Below are positions 53,095-63,143 of a stretch of DNA of 63,632 nucleotides, piece by piece. Below the pieces are notes generated by a model. That model had not been told where the DNA came from, made no database searches, and saw nothing but the letters and a program-made list of their open reading frames with translations. The first letter of the stretch is position 1. Every line of letters begins with the position of its first letter. The position numbers and the translations under genes are program-made. Source of the DNA: an uncultured Gemmatimonadota bacterium (lineage in GTDB: Bacteria; Gemmatimonadota; Gemmatimonadetes; Longimicrobiales; Longimicrobiaceae). The stretch is from the NCBI GenBank assembly GCA_902805735.1, contig CADCTW010000031.1, positions 1 to 63,632 of the forward strand. Direction: 5' to 3'.

Positions 53095-54600
53095 GTGTTC
53101 AACAAGATCCTGGTAGCCAACCGCGGAGAGATCGCCCTGCGCGTGATCCGCGCCGCGCACGAGCTGGGCGTCAAGGCCGTGGCCGTGTACTCCGAGGCCG
53201 ACCGCCTGGCGCCGCACGTGCTGGCCGCCGACGAGGCGTACCTCATCGGCCCGCCCCCCTCCGCGCAGAGCTACCTGCGCGCCGACGTGCTGATCGACGT
53301 GGCGAAGCGCTGCGGCGCGGAGGCCATCCACCCCGGCTACGGCTTCCTCAGCGAGCGCGCGCCCTTCATCCAGGCCGTGCGCGACGCGGGGCTCGTCTTC
53401 ATCGGCCCGTCGCCCGACGCGGTGACGGCGATGGGCGACAAGACGGCGGCGCGGGCGCGAATGATCGACGCGGGGGTCCCCGTGGTCCCCGGCACCAAGG
53501 AGGCGCTGCGCGACGCGGCCGAGGCGCGCACGGTGGCCGGCGAGGTGGGCTACCCCGTGCTCCTCAAGGCCGCGGCCGGCGGGGGCGGCAAGGGGATGCG
53601 CGTGGTGATGACGGAGGACGAGATCGAGCGCGCCTTCGAGTCGGCGGGGAACGAGGCGCAGGCGGCGTTCGGCGACCGGTCGGTGTACATCGAGAAGTAC
53701 CTGGTGGGGCCGCGCCACATCGAGATCCAGCTCCTGGCCGACCGCCACGGAAACACGCTGCACCTGGGCGAGCGCGAGTGCTCCATCCAGCGCCGCCACC
53801 AGAAGCTGATCGAGGAAGCGCCGAGCGCCGTGCTCACGCCGGACGAGCGCCGCGCCATGGGCGAGATGGCCGTGGCCGCCGCGCGCGCGGTGAACTACGA
53901 GGGCGCGGGGACGGTGGAGTGCCTGTACCAGGACGGCGAGTTCTACTTCCTGGAGATGAACACGCGCATCCAGGTGGAGCACCCCGTGACGGAGCTGGTG
54001 ACGGGGGTGGACCTGGTGCAGTGGCAGATCCGCATCGCCGCCGGCGAGGCGATCCCCTTCACCCAGGACGAGATCACCTGGGAAGGGCACGCCATCGAGT
54101 GCCGCATCACCTCCGAAGACCCGGCCAACTCCTTCCTCCCCTCCACGGGCCGCATCGGCAACCTGACGCTGCCGTCGGGCCCCGGCGTGCGCTGGGACGG
54201 GGGGATCGCGACCGGGGTGGAGGTGGGGCTCTTCTACGACCCCATGCTGGCCAAGCTGATCGTGCACGGGCCCACGCGCCTGGAGGCCATCGACCGGATG
54301 AAGCGCGCCCTCCTGGAGCTGCGCGTGGAGGGCGTGGACACCTCCGTCCCCTTCCACCTGCGCGTGATGGACGAGGCGGACTTCCGCGCCGGGCGGCTGG
54401 ACATCCGCTACCTGGAGAATCACGAGGCCGAGCTGCTGGGCGCGTCCGTGGACGAGGAGCTGATCCGCGCCGCCGCCCTGGCCGCCGCGCTGCTGGAGGA
54501 GGAGCGCCGCACGCAGCGCTCCGTGTCGCGCCCGCAGGCGTCGACCTCCGCCTCGGGCGGGAGCGCGTGGCGCAACCGCGCCGGGTGGAGCCGCGGGTGA
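53095..54600 (+). CDS. Biotin carboxylase (acyl-CoA carboxylase subunit)
   Basis: 501 residues. Carboxylates the biotin carrier with ATP and bicarbonate. Motifs: FNKILVANRGEIALRVIRAA, AIHPGYGFLSERAPF, LLKAAAGGGGKGMRVV, EKYLVGPRHIEIQLLAD, and FLEMNTRIQVEHPVTE. Starts with GTG at 53095. The last 60 residues after the core (EERRTQRSVSRPQ, Ser/Ala/Arg-rich) are not conserved-looking. The stop overlaps the RlmD-like gene (GTGA), and the carrier gene follows that, so carboxylase subunits flank an rRNA methyltransferase in one operon. pccB at 44.4 kb is the likely third subunit. Confidence 0.93.
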   Translation: MFNKILVANRGEIALRVIRAAHELGVKAVAVYSEADRLAPHVLAADEAYLIGPPPSAQSYLRADVLIDVAKRCGAEAIHPGYGFLSERAPFIQAVRDAGLVFIGPSPDAVTAMGDKTAARARMIDAGVPVVPGTKEALRDAAEARTVAGEVGYPVLLKAAAGGGGKGMRVVMTEDEIERAFESAGNEAQAAFGDRSVYIEKYLVGPRHIEIQLLADRHGNTLHLGERECSIQRRHQKLIEEAPSAVLTPDERRAMGEMAVAAARAVNYEGAGTVECLYQDGEFYFLEMNTRIQVEHPVTELVTGVDLVQWQIRIAAGEAIPFTQDEITWEGHAIECRITSEDPANSFLPSTGRIGNLTLPSGPGVRWDGGIATGVEVGLFYDPMLAKLIVHGPTRLEAIDRMKRALLELRVEGVDTSVPFHLRVMDEADFRAGRLDIRYLENHEAELLGASVDEELIRAAALAAALLEEERRTQRSVSRPQASTSASGGSAWRNRAGWSRG

Positions 54601-55913
54601 GGAGACCGCGTCCCAGGGGTCCGCAGCGCCCGCCGCCCACGGCGCGCGTGCGCATCGACTCCATCGCGGCGGGCGGGGAAGGGGTGGGGCGGCTGGCGGA
54701 CGGGCGCGTGGTCTTCGTGCACCGCACCGCGCCGGGCGACCTGGCCGAGGTGGCGCTCACGGAGCGGCGCGACCGCTGGGCCCGCGGGCGCCTGCTGCGC
54801 GTGCTGGAGCCCTCGCCCGAGCGGCGCGACGCGCCCTGCCCGCACTACGCGCGCTGCGGCGGGTGCACGCTGGAGCACATGGAGTACCCCGCGCAGCTCC
54901 GCGCCAAGGCCCGCATCGTCTCCGACGCCCTCACGCGCATCGGCGGGGTGCCCACGGAGCCGCCGGAGGTGGTGCCCTCGCCGCGCGAGTTCCGCTATCG
55001 CAACCGCGTGTCGTTCGCCCTGCGGCGTGGGGGGAGCGGGCGGGTGGAGGCCGGCTTCCACGCCATCGGCGAGCCGGACGCGCTGGTGGACATCGGCGGC
55101 GACTGCCTCCTCCCCGAGGAGCCGATATCGCGCGTGTGGGACGCCATCCGCGCGAGCTGGGGCCCCGACGCGCGCCTCCTCCCTTCCGGCGAGCGGCTGC
55201 GGCTGACGCTGCGCTCCACCGCGTCCGGCGAGGTGTCGCTGCTGGTGGAGGGCGGCTTCACCCCCGGGCGTCCCGAGGAGCTGATGGAGCGCGTTCCAGG
55301 CCTGGTCGCCGTCTGGCACCGCCCGCGCGAGGCGTCGCCGGAGCTGATCGCGGGCGCGCCCGGGCTCCCGGAGACGTGGGGCGACGAGACGGTGGAGCTG
55401 AGCGGCACCGCCTTCCTGCAGGTGAACCGCGAGGCCGCGGCGCTGCTGGAGGCGCACGTGCTGGAGCGCGCGGGCGACGTGGCCGGCCTGCGCGTGGTGG
55501 ACGCCTACTGCGGCGTGGGCCTGCACGCGCGCCGCTTCGCCCGCGACGGCGCGCGCGTGGTGGGGATCGAGCTGGACCCCCAGGCCGTGGAGGCGGCGAT
55601 CGCCGCCGCGCCGCCGGGCGCCGAGTTCGTGAAGGGGCCCGTGGAGGCGCTGATCCGCGCCCACCTTCCGGCCGACCTGGTGATCCTGAACCCGCCCCGC
55701 GCCGGCATCGCGCCGGAGGTGGCGGACGCGCTGGTGGCCGCCCGCGCGGAGCGCATCCTGTACGTGTCGTGCAACCCCGCGACGCTGGCGCGCGACCTGA
55801 AGCGCCTGGCGCCGGCGTACACGCTGGCGGGGGTGCGCTCGTTCGACCTGTTTCCGCAGACCGCGCACGTGGAAAGCGTGGCGGAATTGCGTTCCAACGC
55901 TGACCCGAGCTGA
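54597..55913 (+). CDS. rlmD: RlmD/TrmA-family RNA (uracil-5-)-methyltransferase
   Basis: 438 residues. Methylates a uracil in 23S rRNA (RlmD, RlmCD type) or tRNA. TRAM domain (RVRIDSIAAGGEGVGRLADG), iron-sulfur cysteines CPHYARCGGC with a further Cys in GGDCLLPEE, SAM motif VVDAYCGVGLHARRFA, LNPPRAGI, and the catalytic Cys in YVSCNPATLARDL. Starts with GTG at 54597 inside the biotin carboxylase stop (GTGA). Which uracil it modifies cannot be read from the sequence. Confidence 0.92.
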   Translation: MRRPRPRGPQRPPPTARVRIDSIAAGGEGVGRLADGRVVFVHRTAPGDLAEVALTERRDRWARGRLLRVLEPSPERRDAPCPHYARCGGCTLEHMEYPAQLRAKARIVSDALTRIGGVPTEPPEVVPSPREFRYRNRVSFALRRGGSGRVEAGFHAIGEPDALVDIGGDCLLPEEPISRVWDAIRASWGPDARLLPSGERLRLTLRSTASGEVSLLVEGGFTPGRPEELMERVPGLVAVWHRPREASPELIAGAPGLPETWGDETVELSGTAFLQVNREAAALLEAHVLERAGDVAGLRVVDAYCGVGLHARRFARDGARVVGIELDPQAVEAAIAAAPPGAEFVKGPVEALIRAHLPADLVILNPPRAGIAPEVADALVAARAERILYVSCNPATLARDLKRLAPAYTLAGVRSFDLFPQTAHVESVAELRSNADPS

Positions 55914-55914
55914 T

Positions 55915-56412
55915 ATGCGCTACTTCGTGACGATCGGCGACCGCACGGTGGAGGTGGACCTCACCGGCGGCGCGCCCGTGGTGGATGGCACGCCCGTACA
56001 GGCCCAGCTCTCCAGCCTCCCCGGCACACCCGTCCGCAGCCTCATCGCCGACGGCCGCTCGCACACCCTGACCGCGCAGCCCGGCGACCGCCGCGGGCGC
56101 TGGCAGATCACCCTGGGCGGCCAGCGTTTCGCCGCCGAGGCGGTGGACGAGCGCACCCGCGCCATCCGCGAGATGACCGGCGCCGAAGACGACACCGCCG
56201 ACCGGACCATCGTCGCGCCCATGCCCGGGATGGTGGTGAAGATCGAGGTGGAGGTCGGGCAGGCGGTGAAGGCCGGGCAGGGCGTGGTGATCGTGGAGGC
56301 GATGAAGATGGAGAACGAGCTCAAGGCCCCCGCCGACGGCGTCGTCGCCAAGATCGCCGTCCAGGAGCGCCAGACGGTGGACAAGGGCGCGGTTCTGATC
56401 GTGTTGGAGTGA
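55915..56412 (+). CDS. Biotin carboxyl carrier protein
   Basis: 165 residues. The C-terminal 75 residues are a biotinyl domain with the attachment site EAMKMEN (VIVEAMKMENELKAP), preceded by IVAPMPGMVVKIEVEVGQAV. The N-terminal half is a beta-rich segment as in the carriers of propionyl/acyl-CoA carboxylases. It starts one base after the RlmD-like stop. BirA (37322) would attach the biotin. Confidence 0.93.
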   Translation: MRYFVTIGDRTVEVDLTGGAPVVDGTPVQAQLSSLPGTPVRSLIADGRSHTLTAQPGDRRGRWQITLGGQRFAAEAVDERTRAIREMTGAEDDTADRTIVAPMPGMVVKIEVEVGQAVKAGQGVVIVEAMKMENELKAPADGVVAKIAVQERQTVDKGAVLIVLE

Positions 56413-56451
56413 GGGCCCCACCCTCGCCATCCACCCCCAGCCCCTACCATC

Positions 56452-58932
56452 ATGCGATCCTCTTCCCACGCCGTCCGGGCGGCCGTCGCCGCGCTGCTCC
56501 TGGGCGGATGCGCCGCGCAGAGCCGTCCCGCCGCTCCGGCGCCCGCGGCGCAGGGCGGGTTTGCGCAGCGCACCGCCGGGGCGGAGCGGCAGGATGGATT
56601 TTTCCCGCTGTACTACGACGCGAAGGCGGGGAAGCTGCTCATTGAAGTGCGCAGGGTGGGGGAGGACTTCCTGTACCTCAACTCGCTCGCCACGGGCGTC
56701 GGGTCCAACGCGCTGGGGCTGGACCGGGGGACGATCGGCCAGGGGGTGGTGGTGAGGTTCGAGCGGCACGGGCCCCGGCTGCTCCTCGTGGAGCAGAACA
56801 CGGGCTTCCGCGCCGTGAACGCGACCAGCGAGGCGGAGCGGCGGGCGGTAGAGGAGTCGTTCCCGACCTCCGTGCGCGGCGCCTTCCCGGTGCTGGCGGA
56901 GGAGGGCGGACGCATCCTCATCGACGCGACCGACTTCTTTTTGCAGGACGCGTACGGGGTGGCGGGGCGCATCCGGCGCGGGTCGCAGGGCGACTTCCGG
57001 CTGGACCGCGAGCGGAGCGCCATCTACCAGCCGCGCACCAGGTCGTTCCCCATGAACACCGAGGTGGAGGCGCTCCTCACCTGGGCCAGCGACAACCCGG
57101 GCCCGGAGATCGTCCGCCACACGCCGGACGGACGCTCGCTCTCCCTTCGGCAGCACCATTCGTTCGTGGAGCTTCCGCCCGCGGGGTACCGGCCGCGCGC
57201 CTTCGATCCGCGCGTAGGCGTCAACGGCCACTCCTTCTACGACTTCAGCCAGCCGCTCACGGGCCGCTACGCGCAGCGGTGGGCGTCCCGCTGGCGCCTG
57301 GAGAAAAAGGACCCCGCCGCCGCGATGTCCGAACCGGTGCGGCCCATCGTGTACTACCTGGACCCGGGGATTCCCGAGCCGTATCGCACCTCGTTCCGCC
57401 AGGGCGCGAGCTGGTGGAACAAGGTGTTCGAGGCCGCCGGCTTCATCAACGCCTTCCGCGTGGAGGACCTGCCGGAGGGGGTGGACCCGATGGACGCGCG
57501 CTACTCGGTGGTGCAGTGGGTCCATCGCACCGACCCCGGCTTCTCCATCGGCCCCTCGTTCACCGATCCGCGCACGGGCGAGATCATCAAGGCGGCCGTG
57601 CGCATGGACTCGCACCGCTCGCTGACCGACTACAACATCTTCGCGGGGACGCTGCCGACGGCGGTGGAGCCGGTGGGCGAGTGGGTGGCCACGCTGGACG
57701 GCGGGGTGGACGGGACGGAGTTCGCCATGGCGCGGCGGCGGCAGCACGTGGCGCACGAGATCGGGCACACGCTGGGGCTCGCGCACAACTTCATCGCGTC
57801 CACCTACGGCCGGGCCTCGGTAATGGACTACCCCGGGCCGCTGATCCAGCTTCGCGACGGCCGCATCGACCTGTCGCAGGCGTACCGCGCCGGGCCGGGC
57901 GCCTACGACACGCTCGCCATCCGCTACGCCTACACCCCCTTCGCCACCCCGGAAGAGGAGGCGCGCGGCCTCCGCGCCCTCGTGGCCGACGGGATGCGGC
58001 GCGGCATCCGCTTCATGACCGACCGCGACGCCGACGAGGTGGGCGGGATGATGCCGGAAGTGACCCGCTGGGCCAACGGCGCCGACCGGTCGGCCGAGCT
58101 GGAGCGCACCATGGAGGTGCGCCGCTTCCTCCTGGATCGCTTCAGCATGGCGGCGATCCGGCCCGGCGACCCGATGTACCTGCTGGGCGAGCGCCTGGCG
58201 CCGGTGTACCTGCACCACCGCTACGCCCTGGAAGCCGCGGTCAAGGCGATCGGCGGCCTGCAGTACACCTTTGCGCTGGCGGGCGACGGTCAGGCTCCGG
58301 CCACCATCCTGGCTCCCGCCGAGCAGCGCCGCGCGCTCGCCCTCCTCCTCCGCGCCATCCAGCCGGAGGAGCTGGCGATCCCCGAGCGGGTGTCGGCGCT
58401 GATCCCGCCGCCGCCCTTCGGCTTCGGCCAGAACCCGCAGTCGTTCGCGTCGCCGGCGGGGGGCGCGTTCGACCCACTCACGGCGGCCCGCTCGCTGTCT
58501 TCCAGCGTGGTGGATGGAGTCCTGCACCGCGAGCGCGCGGCGCGGCTGGTGTCGTTCCACGCGCGCAACCCGGCCGCTCCCTCCCTGGACGAGGTGATCA
58601 CGCGGCTGGTGGATGGCACCTGGGGAGCGCCCACTCCCGCCAACGCGCGGGACGCGGAGCTGCGCAGGGTGGCGCAGCGGGCCGTGGTCGACCGCCTCGT
58701 GGCGCTCGCCGCCGACCGGCAGGCCATCCCGCAGGCCCGCGCCTCCGCCGAGCTGCACCTCGCCCGCCTCGCCGACCGCCTGCGCGCCCGCCGCACGGGC
58801 GACGTGGCGCAGCGCGCGCACGAGGAGCTCGCCGCGCGCGACGTCCGCCGCTTCCTGGATCGCCCCGCCGCGCCCACGGAGCCCACGCCGCCCCTCCCGC
58901 TCCCGCCGGGCACGCCGATTGGCAGCAATTGA
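56452..58932 (+). CDS. Zinc-dependent metalloprotease, DUF4953/DUF5117 type, lipoprotein
   Basis: 826 residues. Lipobox LGGC (AVAALLLGGCAAQSRP). N-terminal DUF5117-like region (GFFPLYYDAKAGKLLIEV, DFLYLNSLATGVGSNALGLD), then a metzincin-like zinc site HEIGHTLGLAHNF with a Met-turn-like SVMDYPGP. A long helical C-terminal part and a Pro-rich end follow. Probably anchored outside the cytoplasm; natural substrates of this family are not known to me. ATG 56452 is the signal-peptide start. Confidence 0.88.
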   Translation: MRSSSHAVRAAVAALLLGGCAAQSRPAAPAPAAQGGFAQRTAGAERQDGFFPLYYDAKAGKLLIEVRRVGEDFLYLNSLATGVGSNALGLDRGTIGQGVVVRFERHGPRLLLVEQNTGFRAVNATSEAERRAVEESFPTSVRGAFPVLAEEGGRILIDATDFFLQDAYGVAGRIRRGSQGDFRLDRERSAIYQPRTRSFPMNTEVEALLTWASDNPGPEIVRHTPDGRSLSLRQHHSFVELPPAGYRPRAFDPRVGVNGHSFYDFSQPLTGRYAQRWASRWRLEKKDPAAAMSEPVRPIVYYLDPGIPEPYRTSFRQGASWWNKVFEAAGFINAFRVEDLPEGVDPMDARYSVVQWVHRTDPGFSIGPSFTDPRTGEIIKAAVRMDSHRSLTDYNIFAGTLPTAVEPVGEWVATLDGGVDGTEFAMARRRQHVAHEIGHTLGLAHNFIASTYGRASVMDYPGPLIQLRDGRIDLSQAYRAGPGAYDTLAIRYAYTPFATPEEEARGLRALVADGMRRGIRFMTDRDADEVGGMMPEVTRWANGADRSAELERTMEVRRFLLDRFSMAAIRPGDPMYLLGERLAPVYLHHRYALEAAVKAIGGLQYTFALAGDGQAPATILAPAEQRRALALLLRAIQPEELAIPERVSALIPPPPFGFGQNPQSFASPAGGAFDPLTAARSLSSSVVDGVLHRERAARLVSFHARNPAAPSLDEVITRLVDGTWGAPTPANARDAELRRVAQRAVVDRLVALAADRQAIPQARASAELHLARLADRLRARRTGDVAQRAHEELAARDVRRFLDRPAAPTEPTPPLPLPPGTPIGSN

Positions 58933-58960
58933 CCTCTGTGCCTCTGTGTCTCCGTGTGAG
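58931..58960. repeat. Family A half-repeat
   Basis: GACCTCTGTGCCTCTGTGTC TCCGTGTGAG begins in the stop codon of the protease gene; the -35 of the aroF promoter starts two bases after it. The same arrangement (half-arm, then ATTGCAGT) occurs upstream of mutL. Confidence 0.75.
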
Positions 58961-58961
58961 A

Positions 58962-58990
58962 TTGCAGTTCACGGAGCTTTGACCTATATT
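58962..58990 (+). promoter_or_regulatory. Promoter of the tyrosine operon
   Basis: TTGCAG, 17 bases, TATATT. The predicted start of transcription, 6-8 bases past the -10, falls at or next to the A of the leader-peptide ATG at 58997, which implies a leaderless leader peptide. Confidence 0.7.
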
Positions 58991-58996
58991 CGATCC

Positions 58997-59080
58997 ATGC
59001 CGATACCCGTCGCCGCATCGCGCTCCTACTATTACGCCGGCCTCCACCTGGGGAGACCGGCTATCGTCGCGCGCGGCTAA
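58997..59080 (+). CDS. Leader peptide with three consecutive Tyr codons (attenuation)
   Basis: 27 codons encoding MPIPVAASRSYYYAGLHLGR and seven more residues, ending in TAA. Codons 11-13 (59027-59035, TAC TAT TAC) are a Tyr triplet. It precedes an intrinsic terminator and the aroF-chorismate mutase-tyrA operon, whose product is tyrosine. A ribosome stalled at the Tyr codons for lack of Tyr-tRNA would let RNA polymerase read through. There is no RBS; the promoter position suggests leaderless translation from the 5' AUG. Confidence 0.85.
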   Translation: MPIPVAASRSYYYAGLHLGRPAIVARG

Positions 59081-59131
59081 ACGCCACCGCCTGAACGTAA
59101 TGCCGAGGGGCTCCCGAGTTGGTCGGGAGCC
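59036..59131 (+). promoter_or_regulatory. Transcription attenuator of aroF: alternative RNA structures
   Basis: Hairpin 1 directly after the Tyr codons pairs GCCGG (59036-59040) with CCGGC (59057-59061) and CTCC (59042-59045) with GGAG (59052-59055). The 3' arm of hairpin 1 can instead pair downstream: GGGAG (59051-59055) with CTCCC (59111-59115), and CGGC (59058-59061) with GCCG (59102-59105), which would block the terminator. This is the classical protector / antiterminator / terminator layout, worked out by hand. Confidence 0.7.
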
Positions 59132-59142
59132 TTTTTGTTTTG
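59109..59142 (+). terminator. Intrinsic terminator in the aroF leader
   Basis: Perfect 9-bp stem GGCTCCCGA / TCGGGAGCC, 5-base loop GTTGG, then TTTTTGTTTTG. It lies 28 bases after the leader-peptide stop and 23 bases before the aroF ATG, so it must be conditional. Confidence 0.92.
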
Positions 59143-59164
59143 CGGAACGGCACTGGAGAACACC

Positions 59165-60211
59165 ATGATCATCGTCACCCGCCCGTCCGTCACCGACGCC
59201 GAAGTCGACCACATCCGCGAGCGCATCGAAGAGCTGGGGCTGCGCACCCACGTCTCGCGGGGCGAGCAGCGCACCATCATCGGCTGCATCGGCGACGAGT
59301 CGCTGCTGCACGAGGCGGCCCTGCTGACCCTGCCGGGGGTGGAGTCGGTCACCCCCGTGCTCAAGAAGTACAAGCTGGTCTCCAGCGAGTTCGCCGCGGC
59401 GCCCACGGTGGTCAGGATCGGCGACCACGCGGAGGCGGCGGTGGGCGGGCGGCGGCTCTCGGTGATCGCGGGGCCGTGCTCCGTGGAGGGGCGCGACATG
59501 CTCCACGCCACCGCCCGCGCCGCGCGCGCCGCCGGAGCCACGATGCTGCGGGGCGGCGCCTTCAAGCCGCGCAGCTCGCCCTACGCCTTCCAGGGGCTCG
59601 GCGAGACGGCGCTGCAAATGCTTGCCGAAGTGCGCGCGGAGACTGGGCTTCCGGTGGTCACGGAGGTGATGGACACGCGCCAGGTGGAGCTGGTGGCCGA
59701 GTACGCGGACGTGCTCCAGATCGGCGCCCGCAACATGCAGAACTTCGCCCTTCTCTCAGAAGTGGGCCGCGTGCAGCGCCCGGTGCTGCTCAAGCGCGGC
59801 CTTTCCGCGACGGTGGAGGAGCTGCTGATGGCGGCCGAGTACATCATGGCGCAGGGGAACCGCGACGTGATCCTGTGCGAGCGGGGGATCCGCACCTTCG
59901 AGACGGCCACCCGCAACACGCTGGACGTGGCGGCGATCCCCGTGCTCAAGCGCGAGACGCACCTCCCGGTGCTGGTGGACCCGAGCCACGCCGGCGGCCA
60001 CGCGGAGCTGGTGGCCCCCCTCGCCTTCGCGGCCATCGCGGCCGGCGCGGACGGCCTGATCGTGGAGGTGCATCCCACCCCCGAGACGGCGCTCTCCGAC
60101 GGCGACCAGTCGCTCACGCACAACTCCTTCTCACGGCTGATGGCGGACCTTCAGCGCTTCGCCGAGGCCGCCGGGCGCGAGCTGCCCCTGCCGGCGGAGG
60201 TGGGCGCGTGA
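59165..60211 (+). CDS. aroF: 3-deoxy-7-phosphoheptulonate (DAHP) synthase with N-terminal ferredoxin-like domain
   Basis: 348 residues. First step of the shikimate pathway. The first 75 residues ([48 protein letters not shown]) form the ferredoxin-like regulatory domain seen in the Thermotoga-type enzyme, where tyrosine binds and inhibits. The catalytic barrel has [51 protein letters not shown] and VDPSHAGGH. The N-terminal domain suggests feedback by Tyr in addition to Tyr-dependent attenuation. ATG 59165 has GGAG upstream. Confidence 0.95.
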   Translation: MIIVTRPSVTDAEVDHIRERIEELGLRTHVSRGEQRTIIGCIGDESLLHEAALLTLPGVESVTPVLKKYKLVSSEFAAAPTVVRIGDHAEAAVGGRRLSVIAGPCSVEGRDMLHATARAARAAGATMLRGGAFKPRSSPYAFQGLGETALQMLAEVRAETGLPVVTEVMDTRQVELVAEYADVLQIGARNMQNFALLSEVGRVQRPVLLKRGLSATVEELLMAAEYIMAQGNRDVILCERGIRTFETATRNTLDVAAIPVLKRETHLPVLVDPSHAGGHAELVAPLAFAAIAAGADGLIVEVHPTPETALSDGDQSLTHNSFSRLMADLQRFAEAAGRELPLPAEVGA

Positions 60212-60498
60212 CCGAAGAGGAGCGCGCGGGCGAGGAGCTCGCCGCCCTGCGCACGGAGATCGAGCGCATCGACCGTGCGCTCGTGGCGCAGATCGCGGAG
60301 CGCGTGCGGCTGGCGGGGCGGATCGCGGCGGCCAAGAAGGTGCTCGGCCTCCCCGTCCTCGATCCCCCGCGCGAGGCGTTCGTCGTGCGCCGCGCGGGGG
60401 AGCTGGCCCGCGAAGCCGGCATCCCCGACGAGGACACGCGCTACCTCTTCTGGCACCTGATCGGGATGTCGCGCCGGGTGCAGATGGAGCAGGGATGA
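60208..60498 (+). CDS. Chorismate mutase (AroQ type)
   Basis: 96 residues. All-helical AroQ-class domain converting chorismate to prephenate: [40 protein letters not shown], and the C-terminal [15 protein letters not shown]. Starts with GTG at 60208, overlapping the aroF stop by four bases, and overlaps tyrA by four bases (ATGA). Position and size make it the prephenate supplier for TyrA. Confidence 0.9.
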   Translation: MTEEERAGEELAALRTEIERIDRALVAQIAERVRLAGRIAAAKKVLGLPVLDPPREAFVVRRAGELAREAGIPDEDTRYLFWHLIGMSRRVQMEQG

Positions 60499-61301
60499 AG
60501 CGCGCGGTGGTGATCGGGCTGGGGCTGATCGGCGGGTCGGTGGCGCGCGACCTGGCGGCGCGGGGCGTCTACGTGCTGGGCTACGACCGCGACCCCGCGA
60601 CGCTCGCGGAGGCGCTGCGGGACGGCGGAATCCACGAGGCGCTGTCCGACCTCGATGCCGACGCAGACCTGGTGGTGATCGCCGTTCCCGTCTCCGTCGC
60701 CGCGGCGGTGCTGCGCGGCCTGGGCCCGCGCCTCCGCGCGGCCACGCTGATCACGGACGCGGGGAGCACCAAGGCGAGCATCGTGCAGGCTGCCCAGGAA
60801 GCGGGGCTCGTCGCCCGCTTCGTCGGATCGCACCCGCTCGCGGGCGACCACCGCTCGGGGTGGAGCGCGTCGCGCGCGGGGCTGTTCGTCGGGGCGCGCG
60901 TCTTCCTCTCCCCAACCGCGAGCACGGCGCCGGACGCGCTGGACGCGGCACACGCGCTCTGGCGGGATCTCGGCGCCACGACGGAGGCCGTGGACGCGGC
61001 CGAGCACGACCGCCGCCTGGCCTCCATCAGCCACCTTCCCCAGGCGCTCGCCACCGCGCTCGCATCCCTGCTCTCGGCCCAGGCATTCGGCCGCGCGGAC
61101 CTGGGTCCCGGCGCGCGCGACATGACCCGCCTCGCGGGCAGCTCGCCGGAAATGTGGACCGCCATCGCCGCCGACAACGCGCACCACCTCGTCCCGGCGG
61201 TCGCCGCGCTGGAGGAGCGGCTCGGCGCGTTGCGGGCCGCGCTTGCACGGGGCGACGAAGCGTGGCTCCGGCGCTTCTTCGAGGAAGGGAACCGATTGTA
61301 G
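60495..61301 (+). CDS. tyrA: Prephenate dehydrogenase
   Basis: 268 residues. Converts prephenate (or arogenate) to the tyrosine precursor with NAD(P). Rossmann motif VIGLGLIGGSVARDL (residues 6-20), catalytic-region GSHPLAGDHRSGW, SHLPQALATAL and DMTRLAGSSPEMW. No ACT domain. Last gene of the tyrosine operon; a family A palindrome follows. Confidence 0.94.
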   Translation: MKRAVVIGLGLIGGSVARDLAARGVYVLGYDRDPATLAEALRDGGIHEALSDLDADADLVVIAVPVSVAAAVLRGLGPRLRAATLITDAGSTKASIVQAAQEAGLVARFVGSHPLAGDHRSGWSASRAGLFVGARVFLSPTASTAPDALDAAHALWRDLGATTEAVDAAEHDRRLASISHLPQALATALASLLSAQAFGRADLGPGARDMTRLAGSSPEMWTAIAADNAHHLVPAVAALEERLGALRAALARGDEAWLRRFFEEGNRL

Positions 61302-61303
61302 GC

Positions 61304-61367
61304 CTCACACAGAGGCACAGAGGCACAGAGAGAAGCACTCCTCTGTGCCTCTGTGCCTCTGTGTGAC
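61304..61367. repeat. Family A palindrome
   Basis: Arms CTCACACAGAGGCACAGAGG CACAGAG and CTCTGTGCCTCTGTGCCTCT GTGTGA, between tyrA and the mutase gene. Here both arms carry two GGCACA / TGTGCC units instead of alternating units, a compensatory pattern that preserves pairing. Confidence 0.88.
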
Positions 61368-61448
61368 CCCGCCGTTCCTTTTTGAGCCTGCCTGCGGGCG
61401 TTATCTTTGCCCCAAGTACCCGACGCGCACCCCCGCACTCTCGTAGAA

Positions 61449-63134
<1,686 letters not shown>

Positions 63135-63143
63135 GCAGCCAAA

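Noticed and set aside
55258..58821. A 1,187-codon minus-strand open frame opposite the RlmD-like, carrier and protease genes
   Set aside because: Antisense shadow produced by third-position G+C bias; no motifs, and it covers three recognised genes.
61368..61448. A cobalamin riboswitch upstream of the mutase gene
   Set aside because: The leader is far too short and lacks the B12-box sequence.
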